From assembly GCA_001600355.1 (NCBI GenBank), contig BCJU01000001.1, forward strand, positions 3,968,013-4,032,012: DNA of 64,000 nt, written 5' to 3'. How positions within the stretch are numbered: the stretch's first letter is position 1; every line of letters starts with the position of its first letter. Position numbers and translations under genes: made by a program. The stretch comes from Meira nashicola. Lineage: Eukaryota; Basidiomycota; Exobasidiomycetes; Exobasidiales; Brachybasidiaceae. Below, piece after piece: positions 30,467-39,726 of the stretch. Under the pieces are notes generated by a model. The model ran no database searches and was not told where the DNA came from. It saw nothing but the letters and a program-made list of their open reading frames with translations.

Positions 30467-31828
30467 TTAATTACCAAGTCTTTGACCTGAACCCCAACTG
30501 TGTTGTACGTCATCATCATTATCTTGATCTTTTTGATCATCATTTCCCGAAGGTGCTCTACGAATTTCTGCAACTCTTCCACCACTTCCACTAGCAGTTT
30601 CTTGATCTTCATCAGTACCCTTTTGTCTACTTTCTCCAAAAGAGATCGGATGACTTGAACCACCTACTGCTGAACCTCCAGCTGCTGCACGTCGAACGGC
30701 TTCTGTACCGGATTGAGATCTAGCTGTGGTCCTAGACGCTTGAGATCCTAATAAAGTGCTACCTGCCGATGCTGATGGAGTTTGACTTTGAGAAGAAGCT
30801 CTGGCTCTTGCTTCTGAGCTATTTGCTGCTTGAGCTGCGGCCGCACTGGCAGCTTGATTACGACCTGCGATACTATTATCACGTAAAGAACGTAATCTTG
30901 CTTCTGCAGCGGCAAGCATTGCATCTCGATCAGGTCTTGATTGACCTCTTAGGCCTGTACGTCCAGAAGTATTAGTAGATGAACCTGTATTTCCGCCACT
31001 TCCACCGCCAAACGACGGAAGCCATGATCGAATTCCTCCACCACTAGTACTGCCCAATCGTTGTCCTCCAGTTGAAGGTGTCGCACTCGCTCCATCACCG
31101 AAAGATCTACCTGCAGGTGCGAATGCTGTTCCTCCCCAAGCAGTACTGCGAACGCTTCCACCTTGCTGTGTTTCTTGTCCTTGTACATTTGGATCAGGAC
31201 TATCACGTAAGAGATTACGCAAAAAGTTGGGTGTGTCAGGTAAGTAGTTAGGACCTCGTCCGCCACTGGTTGCTGGTAAAACTTCTTTCAAGAAATAATA
31301 AATATGAGCTGATAATAAACCGGTTGCACTTTGAATAGCATAAGGCATCCCTCCGCGCAAAAGGTCGAACAGCAGATACGCATAAGGTAGATACTTTGCC
31401 GGACAATTAATCAATCCAAACAAGCTTACATTCGAGTGTGGATTAGAACGAGACCAAAGGTAAACGATTGCCATCAAAAGAGGATTGAATAAGACGGGGG
31501 ATTTAAGCGGATAATTTGTTGCAATGATCAAAGAACCAACTAAAATGAGTGCCCAAGCATAATCTGCAGTTTTACGATAAAATTTATTCGTTTCCAAATC
31601 AGTTGAATTCCTTAAGAGCAAAAAGATATCGAATAATAATTGTATACCAGATCCACCATAAAAGAAAGAAGTGAACAAACGCCAAACTTGAAACTTTCCA
31701 ATTACTGAAGGCCACCAAAGGAAGAAAACGTAAGGACTTAAGATTTGTAACATGCCTGGTAATGTGACACCTAAAGTGGCAAAGATCATCGTCCTTGTCA
31801 CAGGCGGAATTTTGTTAATTTCTTCCAT
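30467..31828 (-). CDS. Derlin (Der1/Dfm1-like) with C-terminal Cdc48-binding box
   Basis: This 453-residue ER membrane protein is a rhomboid pseudoprotease that moves misfolded proteins out of the ER during ER-associated degradation. The derlin domain (about 1-200) shows NKIPPVTRTMI, the WR motif in FQVWRLFTSFFYGG, and further membrane segments to YLLFDLLRGG. The C-terminal 250 residues are Gly/Ser/Ala-rich and disordered, far longer than in most derlins. The protein ends in QHSWGSGQRLGN, a close match to the SHP box with which Derlin-1 and Dfm1 recruit Cdc48/p97. That makes a Dfm1-type function likely. Start ATG at 31828. The gene for Ufd2, another Cdc48 partner, lies 27 kb away. Confidence 0.9.
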   Translation of the reverse strand: MEEINKIPPVTRTMIFATLGVTLPGMLQILSPYVFFLWWPSVIGKFQVWRLFTSFFYGGSGIQLLFDIFLLLRNSTDLETNKFYRKTADYAWALILVGSLIIATNYPLKSPVLFNPLLMAIVYLWSRSNPHSNVSLFGLINCPAKYLPYAYLLFDLLRGGMPYAIQSATGLLSAHIYYFLKEVLPATSGGRGPNYLPDTPNFLRNLLRDSPDPNVQGQETQQGGSVRSTAWGGTAFAPAGRSFGDGASATPSTGGQRLGSTSGGGIRSWLPSFGGGSGGNTGSSTNTSGRTGLRGQSRPDRDAMLAAAEARLRSLRDNSIAGRNQAASAAAAQAANSSEARARASSQSQTPSASAGSTLLGSQASRTTARSQSGTEAVRRAAAGGSAVGGSSHPISFGESRQKGTDEDQETASGSGGRVAEIRRAPSGNDDQKDQDNDDDVQHSWGSGQRLGN

Positions 31829-32904
31829 AGCTGTGGTTTTATTATTATGAGAAATGAAAGCGCAGATGATTGGTGTAAATTGATGCAAAGACTAGGTCTT
31901 ACGCGAACGCAAAAGCCCAAATGCAAGAACTGCCGATCGGGATATTCTTACAGATGTAGTTGAAGATGTACTTTTGGTAATACTTGAGATTGAAAAGATG
32001 CTTTTTATGACCCGATTTATACCAAAAATATACTTTCACAAACCAGATTGAACAGAAGGTGACAGTAAAGGACAGGAAAAAGGTTGAACATTATTTTCGC
32101 GAGCATTCTACATACGTGGAATTAGGGCCGTGCGCGGTAAGGCGTAAATGCAATTGCAATGATGTAACCCTACGCACTTCATACAAATTTATAGAGAACA
32201 TCTTCTCAAACAATTCTGATGGTTTCGATGACTTTATCAAATACAAGAGAAACCATATATATATTGTTGATCATTCATGCAATTAAACATCAATATCTAA
32301 ACTTTTTGCGCTTCAAATCCTTTCTTCCGGCAGTGGGGAAACCCAAAATGTTGTTCCTACTAATGTGGACTACACCAAATGCAAAAATAAGGTTGTGTAT
32401 ACACAAATCATTTGTACTGCGTTTCATTGGAAAAAAGGGTTGCGTATTTAACCTGGTCACATGAGATGTCTGCCTCTCTTCTCCATTCGGGTTTATCTTC
32501 CCCATGGGACGAAAAAGACGCACGCAATCCAGTGTAAAGGTGCACTAGACCCTGATAAGCGCGTGCGCGCTGCGCTGAGTTGCGCTTATTGTTGGCGTGA
32601 ATGACGAAAAATAAATAAATAACAAGGCAGGCACACGGGCGAAATAACTCCGAGTTTAATTTTTCAAACAGAATTTTGGTGCAAAAGATAAGAAGAAATC
32701 AAAAAAAAATACATCAACTTGCATTGCATGCATATGCTCAGCTTACTAGCCTGACCTTTTTCTTTCAGATTCATGTATCTCGGAGGAACACCCACTTATG
32801 TACATAGACTATAGACATTCTCATTCACTGCTTTACCTTTTTTTATCGTGGAAAATCGGACTGAGTTTCAGCATATCTACTACCATCACTATATTTCCAA
32901 CATC
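31829..32904. other. Divergent intergenic region with GCGC stem
   Basis: About 1.1 kb between the derlin and YciI-like genes. Bases 32555-32562 (ATAAGCGC) and 32582-32589 (GCGCTTAT) are a perfect 8-base inverted repeat around a GCGC-rich loop. Open frames here are short and unconvincing. Confidence 0.5.
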
Positions 32905-33672
32905 ATGGCTGCTAATCGTTTATTTAGTTTACCTATGAGCATTGCTTTACGTTCAACCAGAACGATTGCAGGACCAAGTAAGGAAAATGCTGTACGACAA
33001 TTTCACTCTTCTATTCCTTCTAAAGGTGCATGGGATGGTCCACTTTCTCAAGCAAAATTAAACAGATATTTAGTTGTAGCAGAAGATTTTCCTAATCCAG
33101 GCGCTTTAGCACGTAGATTAGAAGTTCGAGATGCACATATGAGTGACGTACGTAAAGGAGCAGAAGTTGGAAGGGTTGAATTAGGAGGTGGCTTATTAAG
33201 TAAAGATTTTCAAGATATAGGTGAAATGGATTCTCCCGTTTATTCTTTATGTGGTAGTGTTTTTGTCGTTCAAGCAGAAAGTTTAAATGAAGTTCGTTCA
33301 AGGGTTTTACAAGACGAATACGTTCAAGCAGGCGCTTGGGATCCAACTTCACTTAAAATTTATCCTTTCTTACCTGCATTCTTTCAACCTCAAGCTGAAA
33401 AATCTAGCGTGAAAGAACAAATGGATTTGATCGATAGGCGTACCCCTCGAGGTGTATCACAAAGTAGGGCAAAATTGATCAGAAGGAATGAAGTTTTCAT
33501 TAAAGATCCACGTACTTCAGGCGCAGCTTTGAATAAAGCTGATCGAGCAATAATTAAAGGATCTTTAAGTGAATTAAGAAGAAAAGGAGGCGAAAGTGCA
33601 GGACCAAGAAAGGCAACTTTGAATAATTTACGTAAATATTCGGTGCCTCCTATGTACAACGAAGGTGCATAA
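32905..33672 (+). CDS. Mitochondrial YciI-like (dimeric alpha/beta barrel) protein
   Basis: This 255-residue protein has a basic, Ser/Arg-rich N-terminus (MAANRLFSLPMSIALRSTRT) typical of a mitochondrial presequence. A YCII-type domain follows at about residues 54-158: RYLVVAEDFPNPGALARRLEVRDAH, then GGGLLSKD, SVFVVQAESLNEVRSRVLQDEY and GAWDPTSLKIYPFLPAF. The His in VRDAHM is at the position conserved in YciI. The YciI reaction is unknown in most organisms. The last 90 residues (from about 167) are basic and helical, ending in NNLRKYSVPPMYNEG. They are outside the domain and may bind a partner. The first ATG is 32905; the frame continues upstream only from a GTG. Single exon. Confidence 0.8.
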   Translation: MAANRLFSLPMSIALRSTRTIAGPSKENAVRQFHSSIPSKGAWDGPLSQAKLNRYLVVAEDFPNPGALARRLEVRDAHMSDVRKGAEVGRVELGGGLLSKDFQDIGEMDSPVYSLCGSVFVVQAESLNEVRSRVLQDEYVQAGAWDPTSLKIYPFLPAFFQPQAEKSSVKEQMDLIDRRTPRGVSQSRAKLIRRNEVFIKDPRTSGAALNKADRAIIKGSLSELRRKGGESAGPRKATLNNLRKYSVPPMYNEGA

Positions 33673-33786
33673 ATGTCAATCTTTTACGAATCAATAAAAA
33701 ATGTACTTTTTCTCGAAATTGTAGTGCTTTCAATCAGATGCGTTTGATATCCAACAACTTGTGAATCTAAAAAATCATTTCTCGCA

Positions 33787-34923
33787 TCAAACTCGATTTG
33801 TTCGTCTACTTTTCCCGCCAGATTTATGTTCGGGAGAATTATCAATGTCCATAGCATGGCTTTTCCCATGCGGTTGCTCTTTTGAAGACGGTGAAGGAGA
33901 AAGAAAACGACCAGATGAAATGCCTGAAGTCGATCTCAAAAGGGCAGATTCTTCTTCTGCTCCCCTTCTGGGCGTATAAGGTAAACTGTTTGATTTTGCA
34001 TTATGTTGTAAGCTGTTTGATCTGGTATTGTGAATTGGACTTGTATTATGTTGTAAGCTGTTTGATCTGGTACTGTGAATTGGACTTGTCGACTTTCTTG
34101 GAACACGCTCTGGAGAACTTTCTGAAGAACTTTCTGAAGAACTTTTTAGGAGTTCCCCTATCCTGTCTACAGGCACGTTCCTATGAATGTTATCTAGACG
34201 TTTACGAGCCTGAGCTCTGGACTCCCTGTTACTTCTACCTTTGTTGTTCTCATCAAATGTTTGCTGGAAACGATTATTTGTATGCACAAATTCGTGATTT
34301 AGCGTCACTTTAGCTTCTGGATAGCGATCTCTTCTTTTCTTATAGCCAGGAATGGAAGAGAATCGCGGGATTGTTGAAGGTGTTGGTTTTCGAGTAATTT
34401 TTTCTCTTAATGAGGCCTCCTTATCTAACCATTTTGAGTTGTACTTTTTATGTGTTTTTTTAAACTTCGAATCTGCGTTCTTCAATTCTTGAGAAAGCAC
34501 AATAGTATGGTGCTTTGGCTTCAAATACCTTACTTCAGGTCTGCGACCTTCTTTACTGCCATGGCTTCCACCGCTGTGGGTCGGAGATGATTCTTCAATT
34601 TCTCCACTTTTGCTGGTCGATGGCAGATAAGAAATCTGTTTCGTCTTCGGTGAGGGTGGGTTGTGCATTTCCGTATCAACTCGATACCATGTCTTAGTAT
34701 CTTCTCCATGATGAGGTTTTGGTGGTACGTCTTGTTTGGGCTTAGAGCCCCCAGTTGACGAATATGTCGTGGAAGTGTCTTGACCGTGCCACTCATCTTC
34801 ATTCATCATTCTTTTTTGAAGATTGAGCTTGGAAGTAGACAAATCTTCATAGACGGCAGAAACAAAGCATGGGAAGAGTTCAACAGAGATCAAGGCGAAG
34901 ATAAGAGCTCCAATTGCCTTCAT
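33787..34923 (-). CDS. Secreted Lys/Ser-rich protein with internal repeats, unrecognised
   Basis: This 378-residue protein has a signal peptide (MKAIGALIFALISVELFPCFVSA) and a Lys-Arg at about 37-38 that Kex2 could cut. The remainder is polar, has no further cysteine, and is rich in Ser, Lys, Arg, His and Pro. Near residues 275-285 are short SSES repeats. A 15-residue unit (SPIHNTRSNSLQHNT) then occurs twice, from a 45-base tandem DNA duplication. The middle has several stretches with Lys-Phe-Lys/Gln patterns (NADSKFKKTHKKYNSKW, HTNNRFQQTFDENNKG). I recognise no domain. Secretion is supported by the signal peptide; function is unknown and an effector or wall role would be a guess. Confidence 0.7.
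   Translation of the reverse strand: MKAIGALIFALISVELFPCFVSAVYEDLSTSKLNLQKRMMNEDEWHGQDTSTTYSSTGGSKPKQDVPPKPHHGEDTKTWYRVDTEMHNPPSPKTKQISYLPSTSKSGEIEESSPTHSGGSHGSKEGRRPEVRYLKPKHHTIVLSQELKNADSKFKKTHKKYNSKWLDKEASLREKITRKPTPSTIPRFSSIPGYKKRRDRYPEAKVTLNHEFVHTNNRFQQTFDENNKGRSNRESRAQARKRLDNIHRNVPVDRIGELLKSSSESSSESSPERVPRKSTSPIHSTRSNSLQHNTSPIHNTRSNSLQHNAKSNSLPYTPRRGAEEESALLRSTSGISSGRFLSPSPSSKEQPHGKSHAMDIDNSPEHKSGGKSRRTNRV
34000..34089. repeat. 45-base tandem duplication inside the secreted-protein gene
   Basis: Copies start at 34000 and 34045 and are nearly identical (one T/C difference noted). They keep the reading frame and encode a 15-residue repeat. A partial third copy is visible just before the first. 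Confidence 0.8.
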
Positions 34924-35188
34924 TACGCTTATTATCTTGATGTTTCTTTTATGGTATAAAGTGAAGTAGAAAGATGCTAGCAGAACCCTCTTTTATACCA
35001 TTAAAGACGCAAAAGATATCCAAATTCGATTTATGTTTCCACAGCTTTGAGTCCGTTTGGCAACCACTTTCGTTCGGCAAAAGGTAAAATCTTTCGGGGC
35101 GAAGAAAGTTTTGTCAGCTTTTCAAGATTAACAAAACACAGCAATGACCTTTGCTGAAATTTATCAGATCGGTTACGCAATCAGATTG

Positions 35189-35860
35189 TCAAAAAGTACT
35201 CACTCGAGCTATCACACGTCCGCGAATCATTCCAAGAGGAACAGGTCCATAATCTCTACTGTCGGTACTATTCGCCATATTATCACCAGTAAGCCAAACA
35301 TGTCCAGGAGGAATGACGATATATCGTGGTTCATTCTTTTGTTTATTAATCGTAATAGCATTCTTGTTAGCTGTCCATTGCAAATGATGATCCTCTTGAA
35401 CTTCGGTCCGAGGATCGATCAAAATTGTATCACCGGCCAAACCGATCACACGTTTACAAACTTCAATTGAGGCGTCTCGTTTTGAACAAACGGCCACCAA
35501 ATCCCCCACTGCGATTCCTGTGCCCATGGCTGGGTCTGCTTTATTTCGAGTTCCCCCAACGTGTGTTTGTTTTGAATTGTTCATTCCTTCCTCATTATTA
35601 TGAAAAGCCGGGGCTATTTCTCTTGGAAGATGAGGTGCCATAAAGCGAAAGAAAGGCAGTGGCATATGAATCAGATAATCACCTCTTGTATTCAAAGTTG
35701 GCAACATAGAAGGCCCAATCGTTTCCGAAGCAGTGATGAAACAATCTGCAATCAAATTACACGCAAACGTTGCTTTTAATCCGTTGATGGCCATACTTGA
35801 TGAAAACCTAGCAGCCGTGCCTAGCCATGCCCGCAATCGGGGATACGCAAAGGACCTCAT
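35189..35860 (-). CDS. IMP1: Mitochondrial inner membrane peptidase subunit 1
   Basis: This 223-residue S26 signal peptidase is expected to remove sorting signals from proteins in the mitochondrial intermembrane space. Catalytic Ser51 lies in IGPSMLPTL and Lys136 in CKRVIGLAGD. The later conserved box is GHVWLTGDNMANSTDSRDYGPVPLGMIRG. About 40 extra residues (75-115) lie between the Ser and Lys boxes, more than in yeast Imp1. The N-terminus has an uncleaved-type hydrophobic stretch. The frame ends RVIARVSTF. The last codons overlap a consensus donor GTGAGT, and an acceptor TTTCAG follows within about 50 bases, so a short intron and a longer basic C-terminus are possible. The start is the ATG at 35860. 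Confidence 0.88.
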   Translation of the reverse strand: MRSFAYPRLRAWLGTAARFSSSMAINGLKATFACNLIADCFITASETIGPSMLPTLNTRGDYLIHMPLPFFRFMAPHLPREIAPAFHNNEEGMNNSKQTHVGGTRNKADPAMGTGIAVGDLVAVCSKRDASIEVCKRVIGLAGDTILIDPRTEVQEDHHLQWTANKNAITINKQKNEPRYIVIPPGHVWLTGDNMANSTDSRDYGPVPLGMIRGRVIARVSTF

Positions 35861-36680
35861 TGGATAATTTGTTTATATCATAACGTTGAAGGTTGTTATC
35901 GTTTCAAGAAGAAGAGAATCAAAGCTCTCAGAGTTGAATTCACGCTAAGAGATAGTCTAGTCTCTAAAAAGAGAGAGAGAAGAAGAAAAAGGCCGTACAG
36001 CTTTGGAGTTGCATTACGCGTGTTCAAATGCTGCCAACATTGGCGGCGTACAAGGGGTGCATCTTCTCACTTAAATTTTGGGTTGGGAATAACGACGCCT
36101 TGATCTGTTCGCGAGCGAGACGAGGGGAAGCATACACTCTGCATTCATGTAGTCTAGTCTAGTAGAATACATTGTACGCAACAGCTTATGCGCTGCGCTG
36201 CGCTTCACCGAAGCTGCAGTAGAATTAATTCTTTATCGCCATCTTTCTGTTGTTCGCTTGTCTTTCGTATCTGATACCATCATCACCACCATCTTCACGA
36301 CAACAAATTCACCTGATGAAGTGAGATAAACGCAAACACTCGTTGCATAAAAAACAAGGAAGAATACTTTTCTACTTGCACCATCTGCCTTTGCACCGCC
36401 AAAAGGCGATCCAGCTGAAGAAGAAGTACGATACACCAAAAGGCAGATTCTACCCGTCTTCCTTACATTCTTTTGTTCAAACAACAACTTTCTCATGCTG
36501 GCGTTAAATTCTGTTTATAGGAGATCGCATTAATAGTGTACTCTAATATTTTGCAAATTGAAATAGAGGGTTTAGCATCAGGAGCAAGAATATCTGTGGC
36601 TGGAAAAAATCAACACGCATTTGCCCTTCAAGATTGTAAGAACAAACGTTCGACTGTTGTAAAGAGTAAGGCTCGCGGTC
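35861..36680. other. Region between IMP1 and the NAD carrier
   Basis: About 820 bases. GCTTATGCGCTGCGCTGCGC, starting at 36184, is one of the recurrent GCGC islands. An AG/GA-rich run lies at about 35968-35990. Besides the small possible gene at 36233-36496 nothing is recognisable. Confidence 0.45.
36233..36496 (-). CDS. Possible small membrane protein, 87 residues
   Basis: This short frame starts at an ATG at 36496 with A at -3, and has CCTATAAACA about 30 bases upstream. The N-terminal half is basic (MRKLLFEQKNVRKTGR). SSSAGSPFGGAKADGASRK is followed by a hydrophobic stretch (VFFLVFYATSVCVYL) and a second one (FVVVKMVVMM). The composition would suit a small mitochondrial or ER membrane protein. 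I recognise no family, and frames of this size occur by chance, so support is weak. Confidence 0.3.
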   Translation of the reverse strand: MRKLLFEQKNVRKTGRICLLVYRTSSSAGSPFGGAKADGASRKVFFLVFYATSVCVYLTSSGEFVVVKMVVMMVSDTKDKRTTERWR

Positions 36681-37925
36681 ATGATGCTACATGCAAGCGC
36701 AGTTGCAGGAGCTTGTGCTGGACTTGTATCATCCATCGTTACTTGTCCTTTAGATGTTGTCAAGACAAAATTACAAGCCCAAAGCGGACCATCAAGACCT
36801 TTACGATCAGGATGGAGCGGACCAGCGGGACATCCAAATGGCGGAATAGGAGGCGGTGCGGCGAGGGAAGCATGGGAGAAGAATTTACATGATCAAGCAC
36901 GAGCGAAAGGTGTTTCAGTAGCAGAGATCAGTAGCCAATATGAAGGTTTATCAGGTACAATGCGTAAAATTTGGACAGAAAACGGAGTAAAAGGTTTCTA
37001 TAGAGGTCTAGGGCCAACAATCTTCGGTTATTTACCAACATGGGCAATCTACTTTACAGTGTATGATCAATGCAAAACATTTCTTGCTTCGAATTTCAAC
37101 CCAACCGGAGAGGAAGACTTTATCAATCATATCTTGAGCGCAATGACTGCTGGAATGGTGAGCACTACTTGTACAAGTCCGTTATGGGTCGTCAAAACGA
37201 GGTTTATGTTACAGTCCGTCAAAGATCCATCCACTCGACCCTACAGACATACAGGAGATGCATTCGTTCAGATATATCGCACAGAAGGATTACGAGGATT
37301 TTATAGAGGGTTGTTACCTAGCTTGTTTGGCGTGAGCCATGTAGCTGTACAATTTCCTTTGTACGAAAGCTTCAAGGCATGGGTACGAGAGCAGAATGAA
37401 AGCGACGAACTTACGCCTAGCGCAATTTTGCTTTGCAGTAGTGGAGCAAAAATGATCGCTTCAATGTTGACTTATCCACACGAAGTATTGAGAACGAGGC
37501 TACAGATGCAACCAAGAATTATCGGCTCAGTAGCATCATCACCAGTTGCTGCTCCAGCAAATGGAGGACTTGAAGGAAAGATTTCACATGAGAGTGGAAA
37601 GAGAACGATGCATACTCTGACCGGGATGAAAAATATTCAAGCAAGGCGGACAAGGCTTGTGCCACAATTGGGCAACAGACAGATATCTGGAATGGGAAAT
37701 GTTTCTGGACAAAGTGCAAATCGATATACTGGAGTTTTACAAGCATGTGCAACGATTGCTCGAGAAGAGGGGTTGAGAGGATTCTATAAAGGTATGGGAG
37801 TGAACCTTATTCGGACCGTTCCAAGTTCGGCATTAACGATCCTAACGTATGAAGTTATGATGCAACATTTGACAAATACCGATCACGAACAGGAAGAATT
37901 AAACGATCATAAAGATGAACGGTAA
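36681..37925 (+). CDS. Mitochondrial carrier, probable NAD+ transporter (Ndt1/Yia6-like)
   Basis: This 414-residue inner-membrane carrier has three repeats. The signature of repeat 1 is CPLDVVKTKLQAQ (residue 22), of repeat 2 SPLWVVKTRFMLQ, where Trp replaces the usual acidic residue, and of repeat 3 YPHEVLRTRLQMQ. The Trp variant, with LPTWAIYFTVYDQ and KMIASMLTYPHEVLRTR, is what I know from the yeast NAD+ carriers Ndt1/Yia6 and the related folate/FAD carriers. About 70 extra residues (roughly 275-345) sit in the third matrix loop. The protein begins almost at the first helix with a double Met at 36681, so a short upstream exon cannot be excluded. It would bring NAD+ into mitochondria; substrate is inferred from family position. 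Confidence 0.87.
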   Translation: MMLHASAVAGACAGLVSSIVTCPLDVVKTKLQAQSGPSRPLRSGWSGPAGHPNGGIGGGAAREAWEKNLHDQARAKGVSVAEISSQYEGLSGTMRKIWTENGVKGFYRGLGPTIFGYLPTWAIYFTVYDQCKTFLASNFNPTGEEDFINHILSAMTAGMVSTTCTSPLWVVKTRFMLQSVKDPSTRPYRHTGDAFVQIYRTEGLRGFYRGLLPSLFGVSHVAVQFPLYESFKAWVREQNESDELTPSAILLCSSGAKMIASMLTYPHEVLRTRLQMQPRIIGSVASSPVAAPANGGLEGKISHESGKRTMHTLTGMKNIQARRTRLVPQLGNRQISGMGNVSGQSANRYTGVLQACATIAREEGLRGFYKGMGVNLIRTVPSSALTILTYEVMMQHLTNTDHEQEELNDHKDER

Positions 37926-38408
37926 AGCACAGCGTTGCGTGCCGACGGCGTTTTTCTTATTTCATTTTCTCATTTCATTCATTTGTGTACCGCATTTTAC
38001 AGGATTTCACATTGTAGCAATTCAGCATTTATTTGTTTCGAAGAAAAAGAAGGATGGAGTGAATTTCAGAACCGACATGCCAAGGGCGGTAAAATGAAAG
38101 GAGTATGCGGTATGGATGTTTACAAGCCGAGAGTGGCGGGTAATAACATCATTCCGCGTGAGTCGGTTCTTGTGTACCCTTGTTTGGGGCATCCGCCTTG
38201 ACCCCCTAAACGATAATGTCGTTGATGGGATGGTATGAAAATATTTCAATTTGGTAAGAGTACTGCAGGAATGTTTGTATAAGTAACGGACGAAGTATGC
38301 ATCTGAACTTGAAAAGAATCAAATGGCAGGGTATAGATATGGACACTTTTTGTCTTTTTTGATGTTACAATGATCATTTTAACAACCCACTTTTGAATTT
38401 TAACCAAG
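37926..38408. other. Spacer before the secreted-protein array
   Basis: It holds the upstream sequence of array gene 1. The stretch at 38186-38212 (GGGGCATCCGCCTTGACCCC followed by CTAAACG) has a diverged copy upstream of gene 2 at 39432-39471. Near 38331 is GGGTATAGATATGGACAC, matched by GGGTATAAAATTGACCAC before gene 2. This indicates that promoters were duplicated together with the genes. Confidence 0.5.
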
Positions 38409-39233
38409 ATGAAATTCTCTCAAACTGCTTCTTTGATCTGTTTCTTTGTTATGGTGACTTTTGTCACTATGAATAATGCAATATCCACTTCTGGTTTAGT
38501 CAAACGTTCAGACGCCAGCACGTTTCAATCAATCGTGAATGAATTTGCTAAAATTGCAAATACGATTAAAGGATTAGAAGATTCTCAAAGAAATGCAGGT
38601 CAAACCAATCCACCTAATTTCCAATTAGCCGCAAAAGGTTTAGCTGAATTATCGATGGAAGCCGAATCAGCCGAAGTTCAATTACGTTCTCTTGGTAAAA
38701 AACAATTGGATTCTTCTTCATCACAAAGTATTGGTGGTTCAGTAAGTTCATCTGCTCAACATGCTACAGGAATTACAACAATGATAAAACAAGGAAAAGA
38801 TTATTTTGCAAAATATCACGTTACTCAAGTTGTTATTCAAATTTTGAAAGCAAATATTGCTCAATTCAAAAGTTTATATACCGAATTAAATCTTCACGTT
38901 AATAATGCAACTATAAGATCTTATTCGCCATCAGAAATTACATTCTTATGCAAAATGGTTGATGCAATTGCATATCTTGATACTAATCAAATTTCACCTG
39001 CTGAAAAATCTTACTGTGCAACTGGTAATCATGAAATCTTTGATCCAAGCCGATTTGGTGAAAGTGCAAACGGTCCTGAAGGTTATGATAGTTGTGGTAA
39101 TAGTCCAACTACATTCTTTAAAGAAGCTTATACTTCCGGTACATTGGGAACATCTTCAACTTCTTGCAATTCAGGCGTTCAAACTCCAAACAGTTTCTCT
39201 ATTCCATCAAACAGTTTAATGATTAAAAATTAA
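38409..39233 (+). CDS. Array gene 1 (subtype A): secreted protein of unrecognised family
   Basis: This 274-residue protein has a signal peptide (MKFSQTASLICFFVMVTFVT) and a Kex2-type Lys-Arg at residues 32-33. The mature part is mostly helical. Its blocks recur in all array members: an opening helix FQSIVNEFAKIANTIKGLEDSQ; GQTNPPNFQLAAKGLAELSMEAESAE; VVIQILKANIAQFKSLYTEL; FLCKMVDAIAYLD; AEKSYC; and YDSCGNSPTTFFKEAYTSGTLGT. It ends SFSIPSNSLMIKN. Conserved Cys in the CKMVDA, SYC, SCGNS and TSC positions could form two disulfides. It lacks the N-glycosylation site found before the VIQIL helix in other members. It is closest to gene 2. Secretion and Kex2 cleavage are predictions; function is unknown, with effector one possibility. 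Confidence 0.85.
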   Translation: MKFSQTASLICFFVMVTFVTMNNAISTSGLVKRSDASTFQSIVNEFAKIANTIKGLEDSQRNAGQTNPPNFQLAAKGLAELSMEAESAEVQLRSLGKKQLDSSSSQSIGGSVSSSAQHATGITTMIKQGKDYFAKYHVTQVVIQILKANIAQFKSLYTELNLHVNNATIRSYSPSEITFLCKMVDAIAYLDTNQISPAEKSYCATGNHEIFDPSRFGESANGPEGYDSCGNSPTTFFKEAYTSGTLGTSSTSCNSGVQTPNSFSIPSNSLMIKN

Positions 39234-39726
39234 AACAACTGTTTCTTCTCTTCTTATCCCTCCTTAAATGACTATGATTTTATCTTCTCTTATTTTATGC
39301 TTTATTTTTAGTGAAAAGATAGAGCTACTTGTCAACTTTGCTTATGGCTATCCTTTCTGCGGCCCGAAAAAATAAGAGCGGATATTTACGTGCCGAAAGC
39401 GATTGATAATGTCATTCTTGCTTTATTAAACGGGCATCCTTCCTACGGCCCTCCGCTTTGACTCCTAAACGCTGACAACTTGTTCCTTGAATCAAGATTT
39501 GCAAACGAATTGTCGGAGCGCCGTAGAATTTGTCTTCTTAGAGAAAAAAAAGGACTCAAAGGAAAATTAAGTAAATAAGAAAATATTTATAGTAACAAAC
39601 TTATAAAATACGGCGAACCGAAGTGTGAATGATAAAGAAGGAGTTGTAGGGTATAAAATTGACCACTTTTTGGATTTGAAGAACGATTTTGACATCATCC
39701 ATCACCCACTCTCAAATTCAGTCAAG
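39234..39726. other. Spacer between array genes 1 and 2
   Basis: It contains two related stretches, TATCCTTTCTGCGGCCC near 39350 and GCATCCTTCCTACGGCCC near 39434. The second continues into a copy of the promoter segment upstream of gene 1. GGGTATAAAATTGACCAC lies about 80 bases before the gene 2 start. Confidence 0.5.
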
